DNA of 64,000 bases from Fulvia fulva (GCF_020509005.1 NC_063014.1:3038001-3102000), one strand, 5' to 3'. Positions 1-13,409 are shown, numbered from the stretch's first letter. Made by a program: numbers and translations. Notes: generated by a model from the sequence alone, not told the origin.

Positions 1-3000
1 GCGAGCTCCTTATTCGATAGCTTCGTACCTTCGGCCTAGTCTTCCTTTACTATAATACGGATCGTAACTATATCGTACGTTAGGCGGGGGCCTAGTATCG
101 ATACCGCGACCGATACCTAGCTATAGGGGTATTAATTCCGGGTAGCCTTATTAATCGCCTAAGACGTCGTCCTTATTTCTTATTACCCTTAGTAATACGA
201 TAGTACTAGCGCCGTACGTAGCTAAGTAATTATTACCTATAGAGACCGGTATAGGAGCTAATCGTTAGTTTCTATACTTTTTACGTCCTCTATAAGTTAC
301 TACTAGTTGTCTTAGGGGAGCTTCGCCTATATAGCCGTAGGCGCCGGTAGTACCGTAGCCTAGACTACTATTACCTAGGAGTTATCTAATATAGCTAGAT
401 ACCTCCGCGGCGATTAGAGCTAAAGAAATAGGGTAAAGAGAACTTTAAGCTATCTAAATTCAATAAGGTAGTGTTACGAGACTATAGTACGAGAGTATAA
501 GGGTATAGTATTAACGAAGTCGATAGCTAAAGAGAGAAGAGAGTCTAAGAACGAGGCCTATACTTAAAGGCCGAGGTGTCGGGCGTCGGCATCGGGCCGA
601 GCTTAGTCATCCGGGTCACGTGACCGAGAGTCACGTGATCAGATTCGAATCCTTCACTTACGGAGCGGCCGTGACACTACTACCCCTCTAAAACACCTTC
701 GTCTCGAAGCGTATATCCTTAAATCTCCCTTAGCGTAAGCGCAAAAGCTTTATTATTCTCTATATCGTTCATTTCGTCTATTAGCTCTAATAACTTACTA
801 GAAGTAGGTACTAAAACCCTTTTAATATAGCTATCGTTAGTATTAGGCGTATAGTTATCCTTAGCTAGAGCTATAGGGCTATTACCTTTACGTAGAGGCT
901 ATACCGTTACGGTTAACTAAGGTACTAGATCTATTACGTTTACGTCCGGCCTTATATCGACTAAGGTCTTATTCGGAATCTAATATTCTAGCGGATAAAA
1001 GTTGATCGGTATAGACTTAGTTAGGTTGTTATACTTAAAGTCTACGACTACCTTCGGTATATCCTTATATACTACGCTCGCGGGCTTCTAGGTAGACTAA
1101 CTATCTAGATAGCCCTTCTATTTCACTAGTATAGTAATGCCTCTACCCTTCGGCTTAGAATCTAGGACGCGTTTAACCTCCTAGGTCTTGAACGTGTTAC
1201 TAGTTTTATTAGTAACCTCGATCGGCGGCGGTTATACGTTATCTTCTAGATCTACCGGTCGGAGAAGATTTAAATAGAAGGAGTTATATACGCGGATCGT
1301 CTCTAGTAGGGCAATACTATACGCATTCTTACCGAGCGCGGTAGTAATTATTATCGGTCTAAACTATTTGATATTAAGCTTCTTAGCTAGGCGTAATAAC
1401 TTCTAGTTCTTAGTATTAATATAGATACGGTCGCCTAGGCTATACCGCGGTAGTATAGTACGGTATAGATTAGCGTTATCTACTTATAGGGCTTAATCGT
1501 AACGTAAGTATTCGTATAGGTACGTATAGAAGTCCTTTATCTATTAAGTAAAACGCTCTCTCTTTTCGGCGGATAGGCGTTACTTAGTAGGTATTAGACG
1601 CTTAGGGAGGCTATCTCTATTAAAGTTACTAGTACGAGGATTGCGACCTCGTTCGGTAAAGAATAGCGACATACCTATTACTTCTATAATGTAGTTATTC
1701 TTTACGAGTTCCGCTAGCGGAAGCCACTATACCTAATCTCCTTATACGTAGTCGATAAAGACACGGAGGTACTTCTCTATCTCCTTATTCGTATTCTTAG
1801 ACTGTCTATCGGTCCTAGGATAGAAGGCTATAGACAACTTATAGACTATCCCTACTAGTTCGTAGAAGCGTTACTAAAAAGCTAATAGCTACTAACTACC
1901 TCGATCTATAACGATAGATAGAGGGGTACTATATAAGCGGTAGTAGTCCCGGATAAAGACCTCGGCGATATATTCGGCCGTTATCTCCTTTACTAGGATT
2001 ATATAGTATCCCTTACCCGTACGGTCAGTAATCGTAAGGGTATTAGTATATATAACGCTATTGTAATTAGTACTCTTCGGTAGTCCTACTACGAAATCTA
2101 TAGCAATTTCGTCCTATAGTCTAAACGGGATTAGTAGGGGTTTTAGTAGCCCTAGGTATTACGTCTACGAGGGTTTTAACGAGCGGTATTCGTAGTACTT
2201 AAAGATCTTATTACGTATATACTACGAAAGGCCGGGCTAGACGAAGTCGTAAGTAATAAGCTCGTAGGTCTTCGTACGACCTAGGTAACTAGTAGAGGGG
2301 GTACTATAATAGACTTAGAAGACCTTAAAGCGTAAACCCGGTACGTCTAGTACGAAGACGTTATAGCCGCCGTTATCTATTCTTAATATAGATAAGGCCG
2401 CCTATAGCTACCGCCTCGCTATTATCTATACGGTACTAGCGTAGTAGCGTATAAGGCTCTCCTATATCTAACTAGCGTAACGCTTACTATAGCTCCGCTT
2501 CTCCGTATATAACGCGAATCTTAGTTATAAGTTTATTACCCTATCGGCCTAGACGGATCTCTATCGGCGAGATATTAAGGAATCGGTACTTAGGTAGTAG
2601 CGTCTGTTCTTAATACTGTCTTTATAGGTCGTTATTGTTTATAGGGACGTCCTATAGCCGCCGTATTAGAGTATTAGGTTTGGTATTTGTCTTACTAGGG
2701 ATATAGACAATCTTAAAGTAGAACTACGATAAGAACTCGGACTAACGTACCTAGCGTCTATTTAGGACCTTAGTACTCGTGAACTATTTAAGGTTCTTAT
2801 AATCGGAGTATACTAGGATTAGCTTACCGCTTTCGTCGGTAAGGTTTTCGAAGTCAGCCTTATCTCTATTAATGTCTCTAGATATAAGCTCTAGCTTCTA
2901 TTCCTTAAAGGCTTTTACGATAGCGAGTAGTTCCTTATTATAGATATCGTAGTTATATTCTTACGGCGACATCTTCTTAGACATAAAAGCTACTAGGCGC

Positions 3001-3356
3001 TATATACCGTCTTCTCCTCGCTACGACATTACTATAGTAGTAACGAAGTCCGACGTATCCGTTTCGAGCTTCGTTTCTCGCCCGGGTACGAAATGTACGA
3101 GTATAATGTCGTCCTTAGTAAACGCTTATTTTATACTTTTAAAAGCGTCCTAACATTAGTTACCCTTTACCTATAGCACGTCTTTCTTAGCAAGCTATAT
3201 TATCGGGTAGGCAATGCCTAAGTAGTTACGAATAAACCGCCTATAGAAGTTATAAAAGCTAAGGAAGGACAGAATATCTATTAGGTTACGAGGGGTCTCC
3301 TATTCTTAGATTACGGCGATCTTATCCTTATCTATCTTAATGCCGTCCGTATTAAA
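1..3356 (-). mobile_element. Ty3/gypsy LTR retrotransposon, RIP-degraded, 3' part
   Basis: Reading the minus strand gives the pol order of a gypsy element, broken by many stops. The RT thumb/connection is near 3215-3265 (FLSFYNFYRRFIR, family form FLGFxNFYRRFI). RNase H is near 2780-2825 (ILVYSDYKNL, family form ILYTDHKNL). The integrase core is near 1895-1935 (SIVIDRGS followed by stops where the family has Q/W). His, Cys, Gln and Trp codons have become Tyr or stop, as expected from CpA-to-TpA mutation on both strands. The 3' LTR seems to begin at 676 and run leftward (TGTCACGG on the minus strand) after a purine-rich tract near 677-690. The 5' portion (gag, protease, RT fingers) is missing: at 3357 the sequence changes abruptly into a copia LTR. 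No open frame survives, so it is dead. Positions 1-585 probably contain the rest of the LTR or an adjoining element and could not be assigned. Confidence 0.85.
585..676 (-). repeat. RIP-spared edge of gypsy LTR with duplicated TCACGTGA
   Basis: This stretch of about 90 bases retains CpA and TpG dinucleotides, while the flanking kilobases have almost none. It contains TCACGTGA at 616-623 and again at 631-638, both palindromic E-box-type octamers. In the minus orientation it is the start of the LTR (U3), where retrotransposon promoters lie. That the octamers are regulatory sites is inference from position and palindromy. Confidence 0.5.
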
Positions 3357-4893
3357 TAGGTATAGTATATATATATATAGGGAAGTCAGGACACGTAATA
3401 GGGAAGAAGGAAGGACTAATATAGTATACGAAGGTATATAACGTGCTTTACTACCGAGCGGGCTATACTACCGAGCGGGCTACTTTTACTAAGAACTATA
3501 CTACTTCTACTTTAATTGCGACGGTATCTTAATACGACGACATCCTATAGAATCGTTACTAGGAGGACAATTCCTCTTTAGATTCTTCGCTATCTAGCGA
3601 GTCTACTTAATAGGTACGTACGTTATACCCCGACTCGCTATATCGCTTATAGCGTCGTAGCCTTAGTACTAGCTAAACACTATCTAGCGACTCTCTACTT
3701 ACTTCCTACCTCCTAGTATCCTCTAGAGTATTAATTGCGACGCCTTATCGAAGGTTAGAGACCCTCTAGACTGAATGTACTTACGCTTTCGTACTTTTCG
3801 CTATATAAGAGCCTCGTTAGACTTACGTAGCTTACTAATCTCGCTTCGTATAAGAGCTATCTAATACGCTATCTCTCTACTCCCTCTCTATTGCCCTATT
3901 AAACGACCTTCCTCTTTCTACTACGCCTTTCTGAACCCGTAACGACGCTCTAAGACGTAATAACACCTATTATAAACCCTGTCTCGTCGAAGTTATAGGT
4001 GTCCTAGTTAAGGATGCTATACTTCTCCTTTATATTACCTATAAGCAAGAACTACTTCTCGATAACGTCTAGATCTTCTATTAGGGCTCGCTAACGATCG
4101 TATCTACGTATTATACGAACCTTTAGCTTACGATACCGCCTAATAAACCTGTCTATCTAATTAAGACTAGCGGGCTTAAGACCCTTCTCTTATAGTAATA
4201 AATCGGCTATTGCTCGTATACTAGCCTTTAATAGCGGGAAACCTCTAAGATCTAGCTCGAGTATATACTCAAGTATCACCCTCTCTTCTAGCTCTATAAG
4301 CTTCTTCGAATTAGGCTCGTAGTCACCCCGAGGAGGTCGTCTATTCAATCGATACCCTAGTATAGTTCGAGACGCGTCGTATACCTTTATAGCAAGTCGA
4401 TTCGTAATTGTCGCGTCGCGTTTCGTAGCCTAGACAGCTAAGGTCAGTTTGGCCTCGTTTAAAGACAATATACGCTATAATAATAGTTATATAGCTATAT
4501 CTATAGAAGTGGTACAGTTCTTAGTAAAAGTGGCCCGCTCGGGAGTATAGCCCGCTCGGTAGTAAAGTACGTTAGTAGAATAGTGTTTAGTACTAAAGGT
4601 GTCTCTACTATCGGTATAGAGCCTACGTCTCTTATACCTATATAGAGGGATATTACTCTAGTCCTAGTTCTGTTTTACTACGCCTTATCGGTTTCACCTA
4701 TATCTTATCCTACGACGGCAGTTCCTCCGACAGTCTCGTACTAACTAGCTAAGTAACTTTAGGTCCTCTAAGTCGCTCCTACTATTCGTACGGTATCTCG
4801 GTAGTATTGCCGTACTATTGTCTCGACTAGCTTAGTATATACTAAGTTAGTCTTAGTACCGTACGACATACCTACTAACCTATATTCGTAATA
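3357..4893 (-). repeat. Copia 3' LTR, split by a pogo insertion
   Basis: The LTR runs 3357-3440 and resumes at about 4575-4893. Removing the pogo element and one TA leaves 403 bp, exactly the length of the partner at 13410-13812. A purine-rich tract on the minus strand just inside 4894 fits the polypurine tract. The two LTRs differ mostly by C-to-T/G-to-A transitions, this copy keeping some CpA sites that the other has lost. Confidence 0.85.
3441..4572 (-). mobile_element. Pogo/Fot1-type DNA transposon, internally deleted, inserted in copia LTR
   Basis: The element is 1132 bp and flanked by TA on both sides; removing it restores a continuous copia LTR. The terminal inverted repeats are about 57 bp and contain a doubled 16-bp unit (CTACCGAGCGGGCTAT type). 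On the minus strand a degraded transposase N-terminal half is readable (LEERVILEYILELDLRGFP, then YNFDETGFIIGVI, the Fot1/pogo D-box region). It joins directly to the C-terminal RKRKY..SRGSL basic block, so the rest of the DDE catalytic region is deleted. It is therefore non-autonomous as well as RIP-mutated. Family: Tc1/mariner superfamily, pogo/Fot1 clade (CENP-B-like HTH plus DDE_1). Confidence 0.88.
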
Positions 4894-7800
4894 CTCCTAC
4901 TTAGGTCGTAAGGTAAGGAACGATTGTTCCTACTATACTAGCTATAGCTATCGTACGAAGGTCTAGAACTAGGGACCGGCTAGCGGTTTAGTCAAACTAT
5001 CTACTACTATCTCCTTAGTATAGTAGTACTCTACTTTGATCTTCCTCTACTACTAGAGGTGCCTAATATAGTTATAGGTAATATTAATATACTTAGATCT
5101 TTCGTAGATATAGGCGTCCTTAACTAAGGTTAGAGCCGCCTAGTTATCTCCTATAAGGCGTACTAGTCTTAGTTCGTCGACGGTGCTCTTATAGGCTAGG
5201 ACTATTAGTCAGAAAGAGCAGTCTCCTACTAGCCCCGGGCAGTTTATCTCTCGGAGGATAGCTACTAGGAACTAGGATTGTTTCGCGGCGGCGTTTATCG
5301 CTATAAACTCTGCCTCTATAGTAGAGGTTACTATAGACTTTTGCTTCTTACTTATCTAGGATATAGGTGTACCGTATACTAGCTAGATATGTCCTAGAAT
5401 CGAGACCCTATCTACTCGATCTATCGCGTAGTCGGAGTCTAAGTATCCGGTTAGGGCACCGCTACTACGTCTAAACATTAACCCTAGGTCGGGGAACGAC
5501 CTTAGGTATCTCGAGACCTTCTTTAGTACTTTTATATACCGCTTTGTTAGATCCGCGACATATGTACTAGTTCTCCCGAGTAGGAAGGCTAGGTCCGGTC
5601 TCGTTGTAGTCATTAGCTATATCTAGGTCCTATTGTCGCTCTAGTAGTTATCCTTACTATATCTCTCGTCGTTCGGGGCTATAGGACGGAGATTATCGTA
5701 ACTATCTGTTAGCGAGAGTGTTAGGCTTGCCTTTTCTTTTACTATATCTATTTTAGTAAGGGCCTTACGGATATAATAGCCCTAGTCGAGTTTTAGGGTA
5801 TCGTTATACCTATCGCGAGTAATCTTTAGTCCTAGTAGTTTCTCCGGTTCCCCGAGATCCTTAATCTTAAAGTGTTACGCGAACTACTTCTTAAACTATT
5901 AGATGTCGGCTAACCTTAGTACTATAATAGGTATATCGTCTATATAGATAAGTAGTATAATGTCTCTCTTAGTATAAGTTAGGAGACATAGGTCTACCTC
6001 GGACTAGTAGAATCTCATTTTGACTAACGTAGCGATATAGAGCTTATTCTAGTCTCTAGCTACCTACTTTAGGCCGTAGAGACTCCGGAGTACCTTAAGG
6101 ACCGTATTCGGTAGGGTTTCGACTCCTAGTAGGGGTTTTATATAGATGTCTTCGGCTAGGTAGCTTTAGGTAAACGCATTATTAACGTCGACCTAGTATA
6201 TCTCGAGATCCCGCTCGTAAACTACTACTATAAAGACCCTTAGGGTGTTATAGCGTACTATAGGTACGAATATCTCTTTAAAGTTAGCGCCGAATTTCTA
6301 TAAAAACCCTCTTACGACAAGTCTTGCCTTGAACTTTTCGATTGCTCCGCTAATAAGTCTTCTTACGTTAAAGACCTACTTAGAGGTGACTATATTCGCC
6401 CCCCTTAGAGCGATAGCCGTTTCCTAGGTATTATTACTTAATAACGAGAGTAGCTCGGTATCGATAGCGTCCTTCTATAAGTAGCCCTATTTAGGATCCC
6501 CTACCGTAGCCTTATATATCTTCGGGATAGGTACTTCCTATTAGTAGGCGATACCGGGTCCGAATATAGTAAAGGCGTGTTCTTAGACTTCGTCGAACAG
6601 TTCCTCTACCGTAGCTATAAATATACGTTCGTCGGTATCGGTAAGTCTATTGTTTACCTATAGTAGTTAGTAGAACAAAACTATTATAGCTTTATAGTAC
6701 TTAGCCTTATAGTCCTAGTCCTAGCTATAGTTATCGTTAGGATCCCTAGTCCTTTTCCTCCGGACGATTAGTTCCGGTAGCTCCGGGGTTTCCTCGATCT
6801 TCTTATAGTCCGCGATATTATCTAGTCTACCGGGAAGTTAGACATAGAGCGGTCTTAAGACAGTTAGTCCTTTATCCTTAGCTATAGCGGGTTCGGTCTC
6901 TACGTAGGGAGCGGGGATTAGCTAGGTCGGTTCTTCTATAGAGGACTCGGCTACTTTAGTAGTAGGAAGTTAGGGTATTATACTACCCGAGGATCGTAAG
7001 ATTGCTCTCGGGGCATCCGGTAGTTACTAAACTAGTAGTAGTCGCGAGACCGCCGGTAGTCGACCGACTAGCCTTCGTTCGGGTGCCCTACTAGGTTAGT
7101 TCGTAAAGGAGATACCTAAGTCTAGATCTCTCCCCTTCTCGTTTTCGAACTAATCTAATTGGCTATACTACCTAATAGCTCGTATATCTAGCTCCTAGAA
7201 CAACTATTGCTTAGTCGATTAACCGTATCTAACGAAAATGGCTTCCTTACCCCGGTTTATTAACTTATCCTATCGTAGCCCTTTTAAATATAATTTCGGT
7301 TCTACGTAATCTACTACCCTACAACCCTATACTCTTAGGTGATCCACCGTCGGCACTTTGCTAGTAAATGCTTCTTCCGGCGAAAGTTAGATACCGTTAA
7401 GTACCGGTCCGTTCGGTAGTAGGTTACGTATAACCGCCTATACCTCTAGCGCTTTAGGCTAGAATTCTACCGGCATCCCCGATTCCTCGAGCATTACGCG
7501 GATCGCGTTCTCTAATGCCTAGATTGACCTTTCTACCACTCCGTTTTGTATAGAGTTATAAGTATCCGTTATATCGTATTAAACCCCCGATTCTTTCTCG
7601 TATTCTTTTAGAACTATTAGTAGCTTAGGTATATTGTTACTCCGTACTACTCTTACGTACCATTTCGATGCTTTCTCTATAGTTAGCTACTATTATCGTA
7701 GTGCTTACGGTACGTCGGATTTGTTCTTAAGTAGGATTACCTACTTCTTTCTTAAGAAGTTATCTACGATCTCTAGCTAGTATTTAAAACCTAGCCTAGA

Positions 7801-9479
7801 CGTCGTATTTTCGAAGGGTCCGTAGATGTCGATAGATATAAGCGCAAGTCTTTCGTTCTTTCGTTCTATAATAGCGCCTTTAAACTTCCGTATATTCGCG
7901 ATAGAGTATACCTTATAGTTATACTCGTCCGGGATAGGAATCGGGTCCTTCTTATTACTTACCCTATAGACGTTCCGGAGCAATTTTTTACCTAGGTATA
8001 CGAATCTTCTATACTAAAGCTCCTACTAATCCTCGGTAGTTGCCGCGGCTAGAGCTTCCTCGTATAGTATCTCCGGAGGTCTATTATCTACCTAGTTTAG
8101 GGAGTCGGATATCGAAGATACTACCGGTACCCCCCCTCGTAGTACTATTCGTACGACAGGCTTTCCGCTCTTATACTTAAGTATAAAGTTTAGAGGTTCG
8201 ATATCGAATTGCTTACTAAATTGCCTCTATAAAACTAGATTAACTCTAAGATTAGGAATAAACAAGACTTTCTCTAGCGTAATTTATTTCCCCGTTAGGC
8301 CTTCTATAGTTACTATCCCTTTATAGAATATATCTAGGTACCCTCTACCGACTTTAATCACTTTCCTTCTCGCTAGTTTCCTAAGCGATCTGAATAGAGA
8401 CTTATTGTCAGTTATATATAAGGAGGTATAGGAGTCTAGTATCTATTCGGAGGCGGGAAACTTACCTTTTGCTTCGGTAGTAGAATAGGAGACTTCGTCG
8501 TCGTATATTTCCTCGGCATCGCTTTCTCGTAAGGTATAGGCTCGTATCGCCTTTGCCTTTGTCTTGTTGTCGGATTGGCTTCTCCTATCCTTCTACTATT
8601 TACTAGACTTCTTAAGGGCGTTTTGGGCCTTCTCTAGATCCCGGACTAGCTCTTCGTAGGACTTCTTCTCCGGTTACTTCTAGGTGTTCTTCTTTTTAAC
8701 AAACTCCTTTACGGAATCTAGTTCCGGGCACGATATAACTAGGTAGTTACTATCGTAGATAAAGTAGCCGCTCTTACCCCCTTGTCTCTAGGAGTATAGA
8801 GCGGTCTCGCCCTTACTCTCTTAGATCCGTAATTCGTAGGATTTAAGTAAGGTTATAGCGGATTCCTAGCCTAGGTTTAGCTAGGCTAGGATAGTATCCC
8901 TAGTACTAGCGTAGACGTCCGGGAGGCTACTTAGTAGGTACTTAAACCTCCGGATAGGGTCCTTATAGTAGGTCTCTTTACTATCTGTTTTGGCAATCTA
9001 TATAGATAGGTTACCTAGATATATCTACCCTTATCTAATTGTCTAATCGTCCGGTAGCTTAAACGATACTAGCTATTTTATAAGCGCTACTACGTATACC
9101 TTATAGACCTTACTATACTTCTTCTATAGAAGTTTCTAGATCTCTTTCGTATCTCGTATATTCAAGATTTCTAAGTTGTCCTCCTCGGACAAATATACTA
9201 AGATAGTATATCTCGCTATACCGTTCGCCTTCGAAGTAATCTTAGGCGTAACGGATTCTAGGAGATTAGCCGACGAGTCGTCGATAACCTAGAATACCTC
9301 CCGGCTTTCGAGATAGTCTCGTAGTATAACGAACTAGCGCTTCTCGTTCTTACGAGTAAGGGTAGGGCCGACCTTCTAGGGGCCCTCGTAACTCCTTAAG
9401 TCTTCTATAGCGAAGGTAGCCTTAGATATATAGATAGATAGATATTTCATTAAGCTGTTGTAGTGCCCTTTGGCCTATA

Positions 9480-12400
9480 TAGCTATACTATCTTATTTTT
9501 GTATATATAGAGGGGAAACCGTGTTAGTAAAAACCCCCTCCTCCTTCCCGCCTATCTTTTCCTCCTCGTTATCGTCTTAAATTTCCCTTGTTAGGGGTAC
9601 GCTAGTGTTATAGGCCTGCCCTAATGACTACCCTATCTATAACCCCCCTCGCTTCCGCCTCTTATCTATCCACTCCTCCGTCTTGCTCGTAAGGCTAAAC
9701 TACTAGAGGTATCCCTACTATAGTATCTACCGAGAGATTCGGCGAATGTTGCCTTTGTCCCTAATAATTGACTTATAGTCTCTCCTTCCCGCTTAGTGCC
9801 TCTAATTTCCCCTGCCTCTCGCCTACTACGGGCATCTTAGTAGTATATGTTCTAGGTTTTGCGATAGGTAGCTATACTAGTAGGCTAGGCTATAGATGTC
9901 TAGTACGCGTCTCCTAAACAGGTAGGCCCTTAATCTAATATGTTCGGACCTAATTTAGATTGCTATACTTGTGCTTGCTTCGGCCCTTATTAGGTCCCTA
10001 TATAGCTAGTAATTGTGTCTCTAGAAGGTTCGGAGCGCTATCGGGCCTATTGTCTTAGGGGGCTTCCTTTTCTAGTCCTACTCCTATAGGTAGCTCGCTA
10101 TCTATTTCGCTAGGCTTTAGGTCTTAGCCTTGCTCCCGCCGGCCTAGCGAGTCCTACGCTCCTCCTCCTTTCGTACTAGCCATTCGGTGCTTGTCTATAC
10201 GGCCGTAAAGGTAGTAAGGTCATCCTCTTTTTGGCTTGTCCTATGTCCTGCCCCTCTCTAGTAGCGGCTTTCTATCTTATTCTTTGCCTCCTAGATCGTG
10301 GTTTATGCTAGGTAATCTGTCGTCTTTACCGCGTATTGAATTCTTATTCCCCGGATATACTGGCCGATTAGTAGTATTCCTGTCTCTATTTCTACCGTGC
10401 TTATTAACGTTGTCTTATATACGCCTAGTACCCTACGTAGGTTGCCTACCTATATCCTATTTAGGGGTTGCTCTATCCGTTTCGGGATCGGCTTACCTAC
10501 GCCTCCTGTTCCCTAAATCTATGCCCCGTACAATATAGCTAGTCTAACGATCGCCTTATATATTACTCTTGCCTTATCGAATATTGCTCCCTATATAGAT
10601 GCCGTAAGCCTCTTTATCGAGGCTTTATTGACTTACGCTCGACTCTAGGCTTTCTTAATCTATACATTCTAGCTTAGCTTCGGGTCGAGCTAGATCCCTA
10701 GTACTCGTAGCTCCGCTAATAGCTTAGTCTCGTAGCCTTAGATTCTTACCGCCGCCTTTATATTATAGTATGTTCTCGCTTTACTAAAGTGTATAAGTTG
10801 GTACTTTTTAGGGGCGAACCGGGCACTATACTTCTTTGCCCACTCCTCGCATTTCTTATGCCTATCTTTAAGGAGGCGACAGTTCTCTTCTGTCGAGTCT
10901 AACTAAGCTAGGATGTTTATATCGTCTACGAACCCCGATACTAAGGTTTACGGAGAGGTGAGTAGGGGGACTAGGTCCGACATAAATATTAGAAATAGGA
11001 TAGGGGAGAGAGTAGATCCCTAAGGTATTCTAGTCTCTACCTTTACCGGGTCGGACGTGTACCTTCCTAGGACTAGGTATGTCGTCCGTTCCTAGAGAAA
11101 GGAGTAGACGAACGACGTTGCCTACTAGGGGATGCCTTTCTACTATAGGATATATATTAGCCTTTAGTATGAGATGTTATCGAAGGCCCCTACGATGTCG
11201 AGGGATAGTAAGGACGCCGCTCGGTTCCTACCGTAGTGCTAGAGGGTCTGAATTTGCTCCGTAATTAGCTCTATTACTATTAGTGTCGATCGCTAGCTTC
11301 TTCCCCCTATCTATATTGCTAGGAGTACGTAGTTATCCTCGGCTAGCTACGTAAGTCTCTAGGCTACTATCTTTTCTAGGACCTTCCCTATCGTATTTAG
11401 AAGTGCTATTAGTCTGTACGACTTGGGCTAAGTATAGTCTTCCTTCTATAGCTTACGTAGCACTACTGTCATAGACTCTCTATACGGCTTCGGGTGATAC
11501 CCTAGCCGTAGGTACGCGGTAAATAGGTTTATAAGGCTCGGCGCGATCTCTTCTCTATACTCTTTTAGTAGTACGTTTAGTATCCTGTCTAGGCCTAGGG
11601 CTTTTCGTCCTTTTAGCTTACTTATAACTCCTATTACTATATTAGAGCTAATCGCCTAATCTATGTCTAGGGGTTCCGGGTATATACTCGGGTCAATGTC
11701 CGTAAGGTCTACCTCTACTTACGTCGAAAAGAAATGGTCGGCTAACGCTTTTGCCTTGCCCCGGGGCGTAGCCTAGGCAATCCCTTCGCGGTCTACGATT
11801 AGGGGGAAGTAAGGGGCTTGTTACTCTTTAGGTAGTCGTGCCTATCTAGTAAGTCTCTATATCTGTTCCGGGTTTTCTATAACGAGCCCGATCGTCGCTC
11901 TCTAGTCCTATAGCTTATCGCGTCTTATCTGTGCCTTCTTCTCTTATGTCGCGTAGTAGTATTACTCCTACGTCTCTTAGGTGTGCTCCTTCGTCTACTG
12001 TCGCCTTGCCCTTCTAGCCTCCCTTACCTTCGTAGAGTATTTAGGGGTCTAGAAGGCCTTCTACTACGTTAAGGGCCGGAGTAACGGCGTATATTGTTCC
12101 GCTACTTGCTATATAACCGAGTAAGGAAGGAATCGTATTTAGCAAGCTAGCTACGAGATAAGGTAATAAGTCTTAACCGCGCTTTCCTACTTATCTAGTA
12201 CTACCGTATAGCCTCGTTTCGAGAGGTTAGCCCGGAGTAAAAGCTTCCCTCTACGCCCTCCCTCCCTATTTACTCCTTAAGCCAACATCCACCTCTATAG
12301 GCCTAAGCCCTTTAGTGCTCTCTATTAACCGACATACGTATCCGTCCTCTCGGGCTATATATATAGTGTTAGCCGTCGCTACTAGTATATACTACGCCCT

Positions 12401-13200
12401 AGGTTTTGACGCCCTTCGCGTTACCGTAGCCTATCTCTAGAAAGCGGCCGTCTATACCTCGTAGGTTTGCTCGGGGCACATACTACGCCGGGTAGCGTAC
12501 TCCTTACGTTTCTACCTACTAACTAATATAAAGTTCCTTATTACCCTACCCTCGATCCTCCCTAATTATAGAACTAATCCACTTATATTATACGTCTTTT
12601 CCCCGTCCTAATAGCCGTCTTTTCCTTACTTAGGCTATCGTCTTTTCCTCGTCGTAATCTACTATGTTAGACTAGGTGCGTTATATAGCGGGATAGGTAG
12701 TGCCTTAGGCAAAACCCTCGTTCCTATACCGGGTGTTTAATAGGCCCTTATAGGCTTCGTCGCGTGTCTACCTACCTACCGTATTGCCCGCTAGTAAACA
12801 CTAGATTGTTTTGTAGTCCGCTCGACGCCGTTATATAGTCCGCTTAGTTGTTGTTCTATAGTCCGCTCGTCTAATGTTCGTCGCTTAGCCCGCTCGGTTT
12901 ACGGTCTCCGGAGGTAAAAATTCTATACTTATACTAGAGGTGTCCTATCGAGCGTAAAGGCCACGGTTCCGCGCCCTTCTTACACGTAGAAAGAAGAGGG
13001 ACTCGCTCCCGATACGAGTACACGCTCGTCGGATAGTTTTTATACCCGTTTTACTAGTAGTCCTCTATTCGCCGCGGCTTCGCCTACGTTACGCGCCCGT
13101 CGCGCCTACGACGCTCTAGCGTAAGAATACTTAGCTCTCTCGTAGCTAGATAAGAGGTTCGTAGCCGACACTACGTACAGGTGATTCTCGTCTTCGACCC
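9480..13200 (-). mobile_element. LINE (Tad1/I-like non-LTR retrotransposon), RIP-degraded
   Basis: On the minus strand the reverse transcriptase core is clear: GSTLSPILFLIFMSDL near 10,970-11,020, then GFVDDINILA near 10,910-10,945, the F/YxDD box of LINE RT. Stops occur where Gln is expected (IP*GS for IPQGS). The element fills the leader between copia gag (ATG near 9448) and the copia primer-binding site (13,391), so it probably inserted into the copia element. The exact ends were not found; sequence near 12.9-13.2 kb keeps a few CpA/TpG and may be its 5' end or copia leader. The endonuclease should lie at higher coordinates and RNase H at lower ones, but I could not confirm either motif. 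Confidence 0.8.
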
Positions 13201-13248
13201 CTTAGATATATAGTAAGCTCTACTTGACTACGGTAGTTAGAATAAGCT

Positions 13249-13307
13249 TAGACTCCCCGAGTCTATTAGTAGCGTTCTCTATAGTAGACTCCCCGAGTCT
13301 ATTAGTA
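13249..13307. repeat. 23-bp direct repeat, spacing 36
   Basis: The unit TAGACTCCCCGAGTCTATTA plus GTA occurs at 13249-13271 and 13285-13307. Each copy contains an inverted GACTCccCGAGTC core. It lies between the LINE and the copia primer-binding site, so it may belong to the copia leader or the LINE 5' region. Confidence 0.6.
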
Positions 13308-13390
13308 CGTTACCGTACGGATTCCGGGTATAGGGTATAATACCCTACGTCGTACTTCCTTAGTATATCGATGTCCTATTAAGTAAACCC

Positions 13391-13402
13391 GGGCTTATAA
13401 CC
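13391..13402 (-). other. Copia primer-binding site (half initiator tRNA-Met)
   Basis: The plus strand reads GGGCTTATAACC. With one CpA-to-TpA change reversed it matches the anticodon-loop segment of initiator tRNA-Met (GGGCTCATAACC). Many Ty1/copia elements prime from a half tRNA at this loop. It lies directly inside the 5' LTR, as required. Confidence 0.7.
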
Positions 13403-13409
13403 TATTAGG

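Noticed and set aside
3357..4893. TSD assignment TTAAA/TCGAC as a RIP-altered duplication
   Set aside because: Four of five positions fit C-to-T or G-to-A change but the fifth is a transversion, and the flanking elements differ, so it was not claimed.
10236..10538. Plus-strand open frame of 100 codons inside the LINE
   Set aside because: It is antisense to the LINE reading direction, and its length follows from RIP removing stops on one strand unevenly.
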